Part shown: positions 17,481 to 25,294 of the stretch, in pieces
Layout of the letters: each line of letters starts with the position of its first letter
How positions within the stretch are numbered: position 1 is the first letter of the stretch
The notes under the pieces: model-generated
Told to the model about the DNA's origin: nothing
The model's database searches: none
The model's input: the letters and a program-made list of their open reading frames with translations, nothing else
Source: Achromobacter animicus
Lineage (GTDB): Bacteria > Pseudomonadota > Gammaproteobacteria > Burkholderiales > Burkholderiaceae_B
Length of the DNA stretch: 64,000 nt
Reading direction: 5' to 3'
Assembly (NCBI RefSeq): GCF_902859585.1
Contig: NZ_CADIJM010000003.1
Coordinates: 372,001-436,000, forward strand
Position numbers and translations under genes: made by a program

Positions 17481-17489
17481 TGGTATAGT
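17481..17489 (+). promoter_or_regulatory. extended -10 promoter of the intron-bearing tRNA-Leu
   Basis: TGG-TATAGT forms an extended -10 about 36 bases before the tRNA 5' end. No good -35 is visible at the expected distance, which fits an extended -10 promoter. Judged by consensus only. Confidence 0.55.
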
Positions 17490-17524
17490 CTCGCCCGCTG
17501 CCGGCCCCTCGCGGGACGCGCATC

Positions 17525-17836
17525 GCCCGAGTGGTGAAATTGGTAGACACAAGGGACTTGAACAAATTTGAGCCCTCTGGAGGAAACTCCAAAGGTGAAG
17601 CCCGTCAAACTCGGCGAAGGCCCTGGACCCGTTCCGCGCTAACGCCGAGCCAAGCCCCGATGACATATCGGGGAAGGTGTAGAGAGCAGACGGCGGGCAC
17701 CTAAGGCCGAAAGGGCTATGGTGAAGGCGTGCTCCAGACCACGAACAGCAAGCCTGTGCTGGCGGCGAAAGCCGAAGTGGTAAGAAAATCCCTCGGCCTC
17801 GCGGCCGTACCGGTTCGATTCCGGTCTCGGGCACCA
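17525..17836 (+). tRNA. tRNA-Leu (anticodon UAA) interrupted by a group I intron
   Basis: The 5' exon 17525-17559 and 3' exon 17785-17836 join to an 87-nt class II tRNA. The acceptor stem is GCCCGAG / CTCGGGC and CCA is encoded. Joining restores the anticodon stem AGGGA / TCCCT with loop CTTAAAA, so the anticodon is TAA, reading UUA and UUG. The interruption lies between anticodon bases 1 and 2 (U34 | A35), the site known for tRNA-Leu(UAA) introns in cyanobacteria and plastids. A uniform tRNA search without an intron model would miss or misplace this gene. It is the only tRNA-Leu(UAA) in this window; whether the genome has another is not visible. Confidence 0.95.
17560..17784 (+). ncRNA. group I intron (subgroup IC3-like) within tRNA-Leu(UAA)
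   Basis: 225 nt, with no open frame for a homing endonuclease. P1 forms between the exon end GGGACUU and intron GAGCCC, with the splice-site U pairing to G. P2 is GGAG-GAAA-CTCC. Core elements AAACTCGGCGAA and AACGCCGAGCCAAG are clear, and a CCCCGAT / ATCGGGG stem (17655-17673) follows. P7 pairs GAGCA with TGCTC around GGTGTAGAGAGCAGACGG and GAAGGCGTGCTCCAG. The intron ends in G before AAAA of the 3' exon. The core closely resembles, from memory, the Azoarcus tRNA-Ile group IC3 intron, with compensatory changes in P7. It is predicted to be self-splicing. Confidence 0.93.
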
Positions 17837-18105
17837 CCCCTCTGCATCACGATCCAAGGCAGGACGCCATTTCTGCGCCGCCTTCCTTGGCGTTCGCTGT
17901 GCCCGTCAGGGGCCGCAACGCCACGCGCCTCCCGAAACTGTTCATGATTGTTTCGCATGCCCACTGGCACCAATGCTCGGCAAGCGTTATGCGCGACTCT
18001 GTCTGATTTTTGTTGAGCCTTGGCTACCGCGATAACAGCCAAGCTAGACTTACCTCGCAGAATCGGTCACCTGCCACCCGACGGGTCCGAACAGGAGGGA
18101 ACCCT

Positions 18106-18864
18106 ATGCGCCTGAAAGAAATCCCCGGCGCCAAAAAGCGACGGCTGCTCGAGAAGCGCTGGCCGCGTGAACTCCTGTATAACGTGCCGCCTATATTCGC
18201 GGCCGGCATTGCGGCGATAAAGCTGTGGCATGAGCCAAAGCCTGATTACTTCCTTTTCGGTTGCGCCGCTCTTGCGTTCGTTTGGCTTATTGCCGCCCTC
18301 ATGGTTCGCGTCAGCGTAGCTCGAGGGGAGGATACCAAAGACAGCCCCGCCGCCGTCCACGAAGGGCTGTATGCTGCGGTGTCCACCGTACACCATATGC
18401 TCGCCAAGCAATGCGCCACCCGAGAATGCGGGTCGGACTTGCGGGCAACCTTTCATCGAGTCGTCCCACCTGTCAACGATCCGACTGAGATCGAGCAGAT
18501 CATCAACTATGCAGGCGGAAGCGGCGAAGGGGTTGGCCGAACGTTTCCGGTGAACGCGGGCATCACCGGCAAAGCCATCCGCAATAAGACCCCATTTGAT
18601 ATGTCGAGCGAAACCGCGACGGACGAACAATTGAGAGATGAGCTCGTTGATGCCTGGGGGTACACTACGGCACAAGCTCGCAGACTCACGCCGGGGCGAT
18701 ATTCCGCATTAGCCATTCCTGTCCTGGACGCTTCTCGACAGCATGCAGTGGGCGTGATCTACTTCGATTCAAGTGACCGTGCATTGTTCGCCCGTGACGA
18801 TGTAATGGAAATAGTTGGCGCCGGCTGCGAAGCCATCAGCGATTTCGTCACGAAAAGGTATTGA
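18106..18864 (+). CDS. membrane-anchored GAF-domain protein, function unknown
   Basis: 252 residues from ATG 18106, after a strong AGGAGGGA ribosome site. The N-terminus is basic (MRLKEIPGAKKRRLLEKRW). Two hydrophobic segments follow at about 25-45 and 48-72, joined by a very short outer loop. Residues ~85-250 look like a GAF domain: GVGRTFPVNAGITGKAIRNKTPFD, then YSALAIPVLDASRQHAVGVIYFDS, and a final helix. GAF domains bind small molecules or cyclic nucleotides. No output domain is present. A 68-residue gene follows after one base, so the two are translationally coupled. Base composition is lower in GC than neighbouring core genes. The function is not known; sensing or defence roles are guesses. 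Confidence 0.75.
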   Translation: MRLKEIPGAKKRRLLEKRWPRELLYNVPPIFAAGIAAIKLWHEPKPDYFLFGCAALAFVWLIAALMVRVSVARGEDTKDSPAAVHEGLYAAVSTVHHMLAKQCATRECGSDLRATFHRVVPPVNDPTEIEQIINYAGGSGEGVGRTFPVNAGITGKAIRNKTPFDMSSETATDEQLRDELVDAWGYTTAQARRLTPGRYSALAIPVLDASRQHAVGVIYFDSSDRALFARDDVMEIVGAGCEAISDFVTKRY

Positions 18865-18865
18865 C

Positions 18866-19072
18866 ATGACAACTGCCACCCCGCGCTCACGTTGGACTTT
18901 CGTAAAAGAGGCAACGGTCATCTCGAAACCGGATGCCAAGATCACGGTACGACAGCTCACCCTCACGGACTCCGGTTTGCGCGCCATCACCAGCGGTAGC
19001 AGCGGCATAACACAAGGCGCCCGGGAAGAACCCGGACCTCCGGCACCGATCAAGAAGATGGTCGCCGCATAA
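18866..19072 (+). CDS. small protein coupled to the GAF-domain gene, unknown
   Basis: 68 residues starting MTTATPRSRWTFVKEATVIS. ATG 18866 lies one base after the TGA of the GAF gene, so translation is probably coupled. The sequence is hydrophilic, with no signal peptide, transmembrane segment or cysteine. The C-terminal third (GITQGAREEPGPPAPIKKMVAA) is Gly/Pro-rich and likely flexible. The transcript ends at the terminator at 19077. I do not recognise a family. Its tight coupling argues that it is a real gene and a functional partner of the GAF protein. Confidence 0.6.
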   Translation: MTTATPRSRWTFVKEATVISKPDAKITVRQLTLTDSGLRAITSGSSGITQGAREEPGPPAPIKKMVAA

Positions 19073-19076
19073 TGAA

Positions 19077-19102
19077 AAAAGGAAGCTCTCGAGCTTCCTT
19101 TT
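19077..19102 (+). terminator. bidirectional intrinsic terminator after the GAF/small-gene pair
   Basis: Stem GGAAGCT / AGCTTCC (19081-19087 with 19092-19098), flanked by A and T runs that extend the stem and give a T tract. It lies immediately after the small gene's stop. Confidence 0.85.
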
Positions 19103-19253
19103 CAGCATCTGTCGCCCCGCGCCGCATGAGCGCCCTGCTCGCCACGCCTTCTCGCAGTCCCCTCACGCTGGACAAATCGCACGCCCACACGGCAAGCTTG
19201 GATACCCCGGAGGCGCCACCGTGCGCCTCCCCCGTCATTCCGGGAGCCCGTGC

Positions 19254-19994
19254 ATGTGTTCGCACTACCAGACGCTCAAGGACGCCGAACTGCTGCTGCA
19301 GAAATTCGGCGTGCGCACCAGACCCGCCGCCATCGGCAAGTACGACATGTGGCCCCGCTACGAAGGGGTGTTCGTGCGGCGTCCGCCTGAGCATGACGCC
19401 GGCGACGATGCCGTTCCTGATCGTGAGGCCGCGGCGGGCCGCTGGGGACTGATCAGCGCCATGACGCGTTCAGGCGGCCTGGAACGGGCAGGCAAGCTGT
19501 CTACCTTCAATGCCCGCGCGGAGACCGCCGCGGGCTCGTACACGTTCGGCAACGCCTGGCGCCGCGCGCAGCACTGCATCATTCCCGCCGACGCGATCTT
19601 CGAGCCGGACTGGACGTCCGGCAAGGCCGTGGCCACCCGTTTCACCCGCGCCGACGGCAAGCCATTGGGCATCGCGGGCTTGTGGGACCGTTATCGCGAT
19701 GCGGCGGGGCAATGGCAGGAGAGCTACACCATGCTCACCATCAACGCCGACCACGATCCCCTGTTCAGCCGCTATCACCAGCCCAACACGGAAAAGCGCA
19801 TGGTGGTCATCCTGCCGGAAGGCGCCTATGGCGATTGGCTGACCGCATCGGCCGCCCACAGCCGCGAGATGCTGGTTCCGTTTCCGGCAGACATGCTGAC
19901 GGCCACCCCGATGGCCCGACCTTTCCTCAGCGGTACCCAACAGGGTCCCGACGACCGAAACCTTCTGGTGCCGGACGACCTCCTGAACAGATAA
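19254..19994 (+). CDS. HMCES/SRAP family protein (abasic-site DNA-protein crosslinker)
   Basis: 246 residues. The start is fixed at ATG 19254 because the family needs Cys at position 2 (MCSHYQ) to form a thiazolidine crosslink with abasic sites in single-stranded DNA. KLSTFNARAET (N86, E90) and HCIIPADAIFEPDW (E117) match conserved SRAP motifs. The expected HxRMP histidine motif reads NTEKRMVVIL, so that catalytic His is replaced by Glu; H175 (FSRYHQP) lies a few residues away and may substitute. The protein shields abasic sites at replication forks and is often SOS-associated. It stands alone after a terminator; no clear LexA box was noticed upstream. Confidence 0.9.
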   Translation: MCSHYQTLKDAELLLQKFGVRTRPAAIGKYDMWPRYEGVFVRRPPEHDAGDDAVPDREAAAGRWGLISAMTRSGGLERAGKLSTFNARAETAAGSYTFGNAWRRAQHCIIPADAIFEPDWTSGKAVATRFTRADGKPLGIAGLWDRYRDAAGQWQESYTMLTINADHDPLFSRYHQPNTEKRMVVILPEGAYGDWLTASAAHSREMLVPFPADMLTATPMARPFLSGTQQGPDDRNLLVPDDLLNR

Positions 19995-20088
19995 CCCGCT
20001 CGGCAGACCACAGAAAAAACCACTATTCTTCTGCCTCGCCTCATATTTCCCGCCCGCCCGGCGACCATCGCCGCACCATTCGTGCGCG

Positions 20089-20712
20089 TTGCCCGGGCCA
20101 GCGACCGAACCGATCTTGACCTCCCTCCCCGCCTCTCCCCCGTTCATCGTCCTGGACGCGTGCGTCCTCATGTCCGGCATCCTGCGCCGCCTGTTGCTGC
20201 GCCTGGCCGAGGCCGGCGTGTTCCAGCCCGTATGGACCGAACGCATCGGCGAGGAATGGCGCCGCAACGCCTGCCGCATCTGGGACATTCCGCCGGAGGT
20301 GATGGCGGAATTCTGGGCAGACATGAACGCGCGGTTTCCGGCGGCCATGGAATCGGACACGCAGGTCTATGAAGCGTCGCTGCGCTACAGCGACCCCAAG
20401 GATTTCCACGTGATTGCGGCCGGGTTGGCGCGGCGCGCGCGCTGCGGGCTGCCTCAGACGCCGACCGTGCAGGTGCTGACGTGGAACCTGAAGGATTTCA
20501 ATCGATCCGAGCTGCGACGCCAGGGGCTGGACGTCTACAACCCGGACCGGATGCTGGTGCAGTGGTGGCACGCGGGGTCTGAAAACATGCAGGACGCGAT
20601 TGCGCAGATTCCCGCCGACTACGTCGCGCTGGGCCGCGAGCCGGAGCCGCTGACTGCGACCCTGCATCGCGAACGGCTGTACGGTCTGAAGAACCTGGTG
20701 GCGCGTCAATAG
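20089..20712 (+). CDS. PIN-domain protein
   Basis: About 207 residues. Acidic PIN motifs are visible: FIVLDACVLMSG (first Asp), TERIGEEW (Glu), SDPKDFHVIAAGLA (Asp) and VLTWNLKDF (final Asp). PIN domains are Mg2+-dependent RNases, most often toxins of toxin-antitoxin pairs. No antitoxin-like gene lies upstream, where the HMCES gene ends 94 bases away. The C-terminal ~60 residues extend beyond a minimal PIN domain. No ATG is available in frame near the start; TTG 20089 or TTG 20116 are candidates without a good ribosome site, so the start is uncertain. It may be a solitary nuclease. Confidence 0.75.
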   Translation: MPGPATEPILTSLPASPPFIVLDACVLMSGILRRLLLRLAEAGVFQPVWTERIGEEWRRNACRIWDIPPEVMAEFWADMNARFPAAMESDTQVYEASLRYSDPKDFHVIAAGLARRARCGLPQTPTVQVLTWNLKDFNRSELRRQGLDVYNPDRMLVQWWHAGSENMQDAIAQIPADYVALGREPEPLTATLHRERLYGLKNLVARQ

Positions 20713-20780
20713 ACCGCTTGGCGATGAAAGCGGCGGCAATAAGCCGGCGGAAATAAGGCAGGCAATAAGAAGCCGCCAAG

Positions 20781-20817
20781 AAAAAAGGGGCCTGGCCGGC
20801 TTTCGCCGAACCAGACC
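20781..20817 (-). terminator. terminator of tctBA
   Basis: On the minus strand an imperfect stem GGTCTGGTTCGGC / GCCGGCCAGGCC with loop GAAA is followed by TTTTTT. It lies 24 bases past the tctA stop. Confidence 0.8.
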
Positions 20818-20840
20818 CGGAGCCAACCGTTACCGTTACG

Positions 20841-22346
20841 TCAATCGACCTCGACGAAAGCCTCTTCGCGCTTCTTGCGCAGCGCGGGCATCGCAACCAG
20901 CACCAGCAGGATCGCGGCAAGCGCCAGCAGCGTGGCCGACAGCGGACGCGTGACAAAGGTGGAGAACTCGCCGCGCGACAGAAGGAGTGCCCGGCGGAAG
21001 TTCTCTTCCATCATGGGCCCCAGCACCAGGCCAAGCAGGAGCGGCGCGCCTTCGCAGCCAAGCTTGCTCCACACGTAGCCGATGATGCCGAAGATGGCGA
21101 ACATGAAGATGTCGAAGGCGTTGTAGTTCAACGAATACACCCCGATCGTGCAGAAGACCAGGATCGCCGGGAACAGCATGCGGTACGGGACGCGCAGCAG
21201 CTTCACCCAGATGCCGATCAGCGGCAGGTTCAGCACCACGAGCATCAGGTTGCCGATCCACATCGAGGCGATCAGGCCCCAGAACAGCTCGGGGTGGCTG
21301 GACATGACTTGCGGTCCCGGCTGGATATTGTGGATGGTCATCGCGCCCACCATCAGCGCCATCACCGCGTTGCCCGGGATACCCAGCGTCAGCAGCGGAA
21401 TGAAGGAGGTCTGCGCGCCCGCGTTGTTGGCGGATTCGGGACCGGCCAGGCCGGCGGGATGGCCCTTGCCGAAACGCTCTGGCTCTTTCGAGAGCTTCTT
21501 TTCCAGCGTGTAGGACGCAAAGGCCGACAGCACGGAACCGCCGCCCGGCAGGATGCCCAGCGCCGAACCCAGCGCCGTGCCGCGCACGATGGCGGGCGCG
21601 GCCTCGCGGAATTCCTGGCGGCTGGGATACAGGGAGCCGACCTTGTCGGTGATCTCGACCCGGTTCTCCTTGAGCTCCAGGTTGCTCATGATTTCCGACA
21701 GGCCGAAAACGCCCATGGCCACGATGGCGAAGTCGATGCCGTCCTGCAGTTCGGGGATGCTGAAGTCATAGCGCGCCACGCCCGAGTTCACGTCGGTGCC
21801 CACCATGCCCAGCAGCAGGCCGAGCAGGATCATGCAGATGGCCTTGGGCAGCGAGCCCGACGCCAGCACGACGGCGCCGATCAGGCCCAGCGCCATCAGC
21901 GAGAAGTATTCGGCCGGGCCGAACGCGAATGCCACTTCGGCCAGCGGCGGCGCGAAGGCGGCGATCAGCACGGTGGCGACGCTGCCCGCGAAGAACGAGC
22001 CGATGGCCGCCAGCGACAGTGCGGCGCCCGCCCGTCCGTTTCTCGCCATCTGGTGCCCGTCCAGCACGGTCACCACCGCCGAGGTCTCGCCTGGCAGGTT
22101 CACCAGGATGGCTGTCGTCGACCCGCCGTACTGCGTGCCGTAGTAGATGCCGGCCAGCATGATGAGGCCGGCGGTGGGCGGCAGCACGTAGGTGATGGGC
22201 AGCAGCATGGCGATGGTCGGCACGGGACCCAGTCCCGGCAGCACGCCGACCAGCGTGCCCAGCAGGCAGCCGATGAATGCGTAAGTCAGGTTTTCGGGGG
22301 TGAAGGCCACCGAAAAACCCAGCATCAGGTTTTGAAGCAATTCCAT
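20841..22346 (-). CDS. tctA: tripartite tricarboxylate transporter, large permease TctA
   Basis: 501 residues with about a dozen hydrophobic segments. Family motifs are GVLPGLGPVPTIAMLLPITY near residue 35, YYGTQYGGSTTAILVNLPGE, GLAGPESANNAGAQTSFIPLLTLGIPGNAVMALM and IGVYSLNYNAFDIFMFAIFG. TctA is the main channel subunit of a secondary transporter that takes up carboxylates together with TctB and a periplasmic receptor. tctB lies 10 bases upstream. No receptor gene is attached, so this pair may work with a receptor encoded elsewhere, such as either Bug protein in the window or others. Confidence 0.95.
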   Translation of the reverse strand: MELLQNLMLGFSVAFTPENLTYAFIGCLLGTLVGVLPGLGPVPTIAMLLPITYVLPPTAGLIMLAGIYYGTQYGGSTTAILVNLPGETSAVVTVLDGHQMARNGRAGAALSLAAIGSFFAGSVATVLIAAFAPPLAEVAFAFGPAEYFSLMALGLIGAVVLASGSLPKAICMILLGLLLGMVGTDVNSGVARYDFSIPELQDGIDFAIVAMGVFGLSEIMSNLELKENRVEITDKVGSLYPSRQEFREAAPAIVRGTALGSALGILPGGGSVLSAFASYTLEKKLSKEPERFGKGHPAGLAGPESANNAGAQTSFIPLLTLGIPGNAVMALMVGAMTIHNIQPGPQVMSSHPELFWGLIASMWIGNLMLVVLNLPLIGIWVKLLRVPYRMLFPAILVFCTIGVYSLNYNAFDIFMFAIFGIIGYVWSKLGCEGAPLLLGLVLGPMMEENFRRALLLSRGEFSTFVTRPLSATLLALAAILLVLVAMPALRKKREEAFVEVD

Positions 22347-22356
22347 GTCCGGTACC

Positions 22357-22815
22357 TCAGTTGGTCAGCACGCTGGGCCACAGCGGAAAGATCAGGCCCA
22401 ACCCGCGAATGAACGCGAGGTAGGAGAACGCCACGAGGAACAGGCCGTTGGCGACGGCAACCTTCCAGTTGAATTCGTGGCTGGCGACGCTGCTGATCAG
22501 GACAAGCAGGAACACCGAGAGGTACAGGCCGAGATAGCGCAGGGAAAAGCCGTACAGGAACACAGACCCGACGACGAGAACAAGAATGCGGAAGTCATAG
22601 CGGCCGATCGTCGTTTTCTCGGCGCGGGGGGACAAGGCGCTCATCAGCACCGTCGCGCCCATCAGCGCCAGCACGATGCCGAGCCAGAACGGAAAGTAAC
22701 CGGGGCCCATGCGCGCCGCGCTGCCCATGGAATATTGGGTCGCCTGCAGCGCAAAGCCTCCCCCCACCACGATGAACATGACGCCAGACCAGAAATCCTG
22801 TCTGTTTCTTATCAA
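22357..22815 (-). CDS. tctB: tripartite tricarboxylate transporter, small subunit TctB
   Basis: 152 residues with four hydrophobic segments: WSGVMFIVVGGGFALQA; YFPFWLGIVLALMGATVLM; ILVLVVGSVFLYGFSLRYLGLYLSVF as a longer pair; and ANGLFLVAFSYLAFI. The GPGYFPFWLGI motif is typical of TctB. It is upstream of tctA with a 10-base gap, and the two form an operon ending in the terminator near 20781. A 520-bp gene-free region upstream must contain its promoter. Confidence 0.9.
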   Translation of the reverse strand: MIRNRQDFWSGVMFIVVGGGFALQATQYSMGSAARMGPGYFPFWLGIVLALMGATVLMSALSPRAEKTTIGRYDFRILVLVVGSVFLYGFSLRYLGLYLSVFLLVLISSVASHEFNWKVAVANGLFLVAFSYLAFIRGLGLIFPLWPSVLTN

Positions 22816-23250
22816 TTTGCTTTCTCCCTAATCCGTCGCGTCCCGGAAATCCTGACTTCAGACGCGCTCATTTCTCTTTCAACGCAGCCGCTTTGACGGG
22901 CGGCAACGACATGAACGCGGGATGGTAAATCGTGAAACGACACATCTCCTATGGGTATCAACCATGACTTTGTGGGGGATATCCCTAGACCGTGGAATGG
23001 ACGCAATTCGGCATCTCGGCACCTGCGGAAAGGGTCACAAATCCGCGAAATTGGCTTTAATAGCCGATTTTTCAGGTGAGTTAGCCATTGGAGGAAAAGT
23101 TCCATACAGAATGGATGCAAGCCTGCGAAGAAATATTCAGATGCATTTTTTGCAGGATCTGGAGCGGGGAATCCGTCACCGGCGAGGCCCTGCCGGGACT
23201 CGCATCTGTGCTCGCAACGCGGCGTCCACGAACACGCCGCCCATACAAAA
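22816..23250. other. gene-free stretch upstream of tctBA
   Basis: No open frame here looks like a real gene. The region must hold the tctBA promoter (minus strand) and ends at the ilvA-type gene's terminator. It is more AT-rich in the middle (22920-23160). No regulator gene is adjacent, unlike most other transport clusters in the window. Confidence 0.5.
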
Positions 23251-23278
23251 ACGCTCCGGCCGAAAGTTCGGCCGGAGC
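23246..23278 (-). terminator. strong terminator after threonine dehydratase
   Basis: Perfect 13-bp stem CGCTCCGGCCGAA / TTCGGCCGGAGCG (23251-23263 with 23266-23278). A T run follows on the minus strand at 23250-23246. It is 60 bases past the stop codon. Confidence 0.9.
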
Positions 23279-23337
23279 GACAGTTTTCTGACAGCAGATT
23301 GAAAGAATGGGGCCGCATCGCGATGCCGCCCGGGCGG

Positions 23338-24555
23338 TCAATGATCGTGATTGCTGGCCGCAAACCCGGCCGCGTTCAGGATGTCGATCACTTCCTGGAT
23401 GTGCTCGGGACCGCGCGTCTGCAACACGAAATCCACCTCGACATTGCGCACGGGCAGCGATGTGAACGCGCGTTGGTGGTGCACTTCCGTAATGTTGGCC
23501 TGCGCGTCGGCAATCAGTTTGGTGGCATGGGCCAGCGCCCCGGGCAGGTCACGCAGGTCGACGCGGATCCGCGCCAGCCGCCCGGCCCGCACCATGCCGC
23601 GCTCGATCAGCTCGCCCAGCATCAGCGGGTCGATGTTGCCGCCCGTCAGCACCAGCCCGATGCGCTTGCCCTTGTAGCGGTCGCTGCCCTCTTCCTGCGC
23701 GCGCAGCAAGGCGGCCAAGCCCGCGGCGCCGGCGCCTTCCACGACGGTCTTTTCAATTTCCAGCAGCACGACGATGGCGTGCTCGATGTCCGCTTCGCTG
23801 ACCAGTTCGATGCGGTCGACCAGTCGTTGCACGACGGCCAGCGTCAGATCGCCGGGCGATTTGACGGCGATGCCCTCGGCGATGGTGTACTGCCCCGGCG
23901 GCATGGTGACGCCCTTGACGGCCGCGTACATGGCCGGAAAGCGCTCGGTCTGCACGCCCACTATCTCGATGTCGGGGTTCACGGCCTTGGCGGCGGTGGA
24001 GATGCCCGAGATCAGCCCGCCGCCGCCGATGGCGATGACCAGGGTGTCCAGCTTGGGCTGGTCTTCCAGCATTTCCAGGGCGACGGTCCCCTGCCCCGCC
24101 ATGACGGCTTCGTCGTCGTAGGGGTGGATCATGATGAGGCCGCGTTCGCGAGCCAGCTCGTAGCCGCGCGCCTTGGCATCATCAAAGGTGTCGCCTGCCA
24201 GAACGACTTCAGCGCCGAAGCGCCGCGTGTTGGCGACCTTCACCGTCGGCGTGAAGCGCGGCATGACGATCACCGCCGGCACGCCCATGCGCTGCGCATG
24301 GTAGGCCACGCCTTGCGCGTGGTTGCCCGCCGACACCGCGATCACGCCCTTGGCGCGCTCCTGGTCCGACAGCGTGAGCATGCGGTTCAGCGCCCCGCGC
24401 TCCTTGAAGGACGCGGTGAACTGCAGGTTCTCGAATTTCAGCCAGATCTCGGCGCCGAAAATGTCGGACAGCGTGCGGGACAGGGTGAACGGGGTCTTCA
24501 GGACCTGGCCGCGCAGCTTTTCGCGGGCGGCCTGGATGGATGCGATATCGATCAC
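23338..24555 (-). CDS. threonine ammonia-lyase (threonine dehydratase) with C-terminal ACT domain
   Basis: 405 residues. The PLP lysine is K51 in FTASFKERGALN, and the phosphate-binding loop is GGGGLISG near 176-183. The catalytic domain ends about residue 320. An ACT domain (VDLRDLPGALAHATKLIADAQANITEVHHQRAF) fills the C-terminus. It deaminates threonine to 2-oxobutanoate, the isoleucine precursor, or acts catabolically. The short single-ACT form differs from the ~510-residue biosynthetic E. coli IlvA with its ACT-like regulatory repeats. The ilvBHC genes are about 5 kb away on the same strand. A lipoprotein gene ends 13 bases upstream, so the two may share a transcript. Which physiological role dominates is not clear. 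Confidence 0.93.
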   Translation of the reverse strand: MIDIASIQAAREKLRGQVLKTPFTLSRTLSDIFGAEIWLKFENLQFTASFKERGALNRMLTLSDQERAKGVIAVSAGNHAQGVAYHAQRMGVPAVIVMPRFTPTVKVANTRRFGAEVVLAGDTFDDAKARGYELARERGLIMIHPYDDEAVMAGQGTVALEMLEDQPKLDTLVIAIGGGGLISGISTAAKAVNPDIEIVGVQTERFPAMYAAVKGVTMPPGQYTIAEGIAVKSPGDLTLAVVQRLVDRIELVSEADIEHAIVVLLEIEKTVVEGAGAAGLAALLRAQEEGSDRYKGKRIGLVLTGGNIDPLMLGELIERGMVRAGRLARIRVDLRDLPGALAHATKLIADAQANITEVHHQRAFTSLPVRNVEVDFVLQTRGPEHIQEVIDILNAAGFAASNHDH

Positions 24556-24568
24556 GATGGAAATCCGG

Positions 24569-25294
24569 TTAACGCACAGGCAGGAAGTTGAACAGCAAAA
24601 GGCCCTGGGCGTAGTTGATGCCGATGCGCCGGGAGTTCTCGCCGAGCAGGTTGGCGATCAGGTCCAGCCGGCCGATGATGGCGCCGAACTCGCGCTCGAA
24701 GCTGAGATTCGTGGCGGTCGGGGAAATTTCGTTGGCCAGCAACAGCAATTCGCCCTGGTTGTTGCGGCGCGTGGCCAGCAGCCAGGCCGCGGCCTCGACG
24801 TTCCGTGCGGCATTGTAGACCCGCTGGCCGTCCAGGGCGTCTGTCGCGTACAGGCGCGTCTTGCCGTTGTGCGCGGCGATGATGGTGTCCGCAAGCCCGT
24901 AGATGAAGGCGCCGACCCGGTCGCCCGGATAATTGGGATCCAGGGCGACTGCCAGGATCTGGATGTCGCGCAGCCCGCTCAGATCTCGCGGCGGCACGCG
25001 GACTTCGATGGAATGCTTGACGCGGTTCACCGCCGTGGCCAGATCCGGCGCACCGGTCTTGCGCCATTCCCGCGGATTGCGGCGGTACAGCTTGTCCAGC
25101 AACGAATACAGGCTGGTCAGGTTGTCGCGTACCTCGAGCGTGACCGTCCGGTTGAAGTCCGTCTGCGCGAACTGGTCCGCCGTCATGTCCTCGCCCTTGG
25201 GGCCACGCTGGCCCGCCCCGGGGGGCGACATGCAGCCGGTCAACAGCGCCGCCAACAGCGCTGCGGTGACTGCGGTTATCGGCCACGCCGTCAT
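24569..25294 (-). CDS. lipoprotein, unknown function
   Basis: 241 residues from ATG 25294 (MTAWPITAVTAALLAALLTGC). The signal ends in a lipobox LTGC at Cys21; an upstream in-frame ATG at 25342 would lengthen the signal. The mature part is mixed alpha/beta without repeats or known motif. Segments RDIQILAVALDPNYPGDRVGAFIYGLADTI and INYAQGLLLFNFLPVR look conserved in style, and I suspect a family restricted to Alcaligenaceae/Burkholderiales. The threonine dehydratase gene starts 13 bases downstream on the same strand. Function unknown. Confidence 0.75.
   Translation of the reverse strand: MTAWPITAVTAALLAALLTGCMSPPGAGQRGPKGEDMTADQFAQTDFNRTVTLEVRDNLTSLYSLLDKLYRRNPREWRKTGAPDLATAVNRVKHSIEVRVPPRDLSGLRDIQILAVALDPNYPGDRVGAFIYGLADTIIAAHNGKTRLYATDALDGQRVYNAARNVEAAAWLLATRRNNQGELLLLANEISPTATNLSFEREFGAIIGRLDLIANLLGENSRRIGINYAQGLLLFNFLPVR

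Noticed and set aside
17639-18042. Short minus-strand frames across the intron and tRNA-Leu.
   Set aside because: They cross the tRNA and intron core, whose structure explains the sequence.
17837-19072. Mobile island integrated at the 3' end of tRNA-Leu(UAA).
   Set aside because: No integrase and no repeat of the tRNA 3' end was found downstream within the window; transfer remains only a compositional hint.
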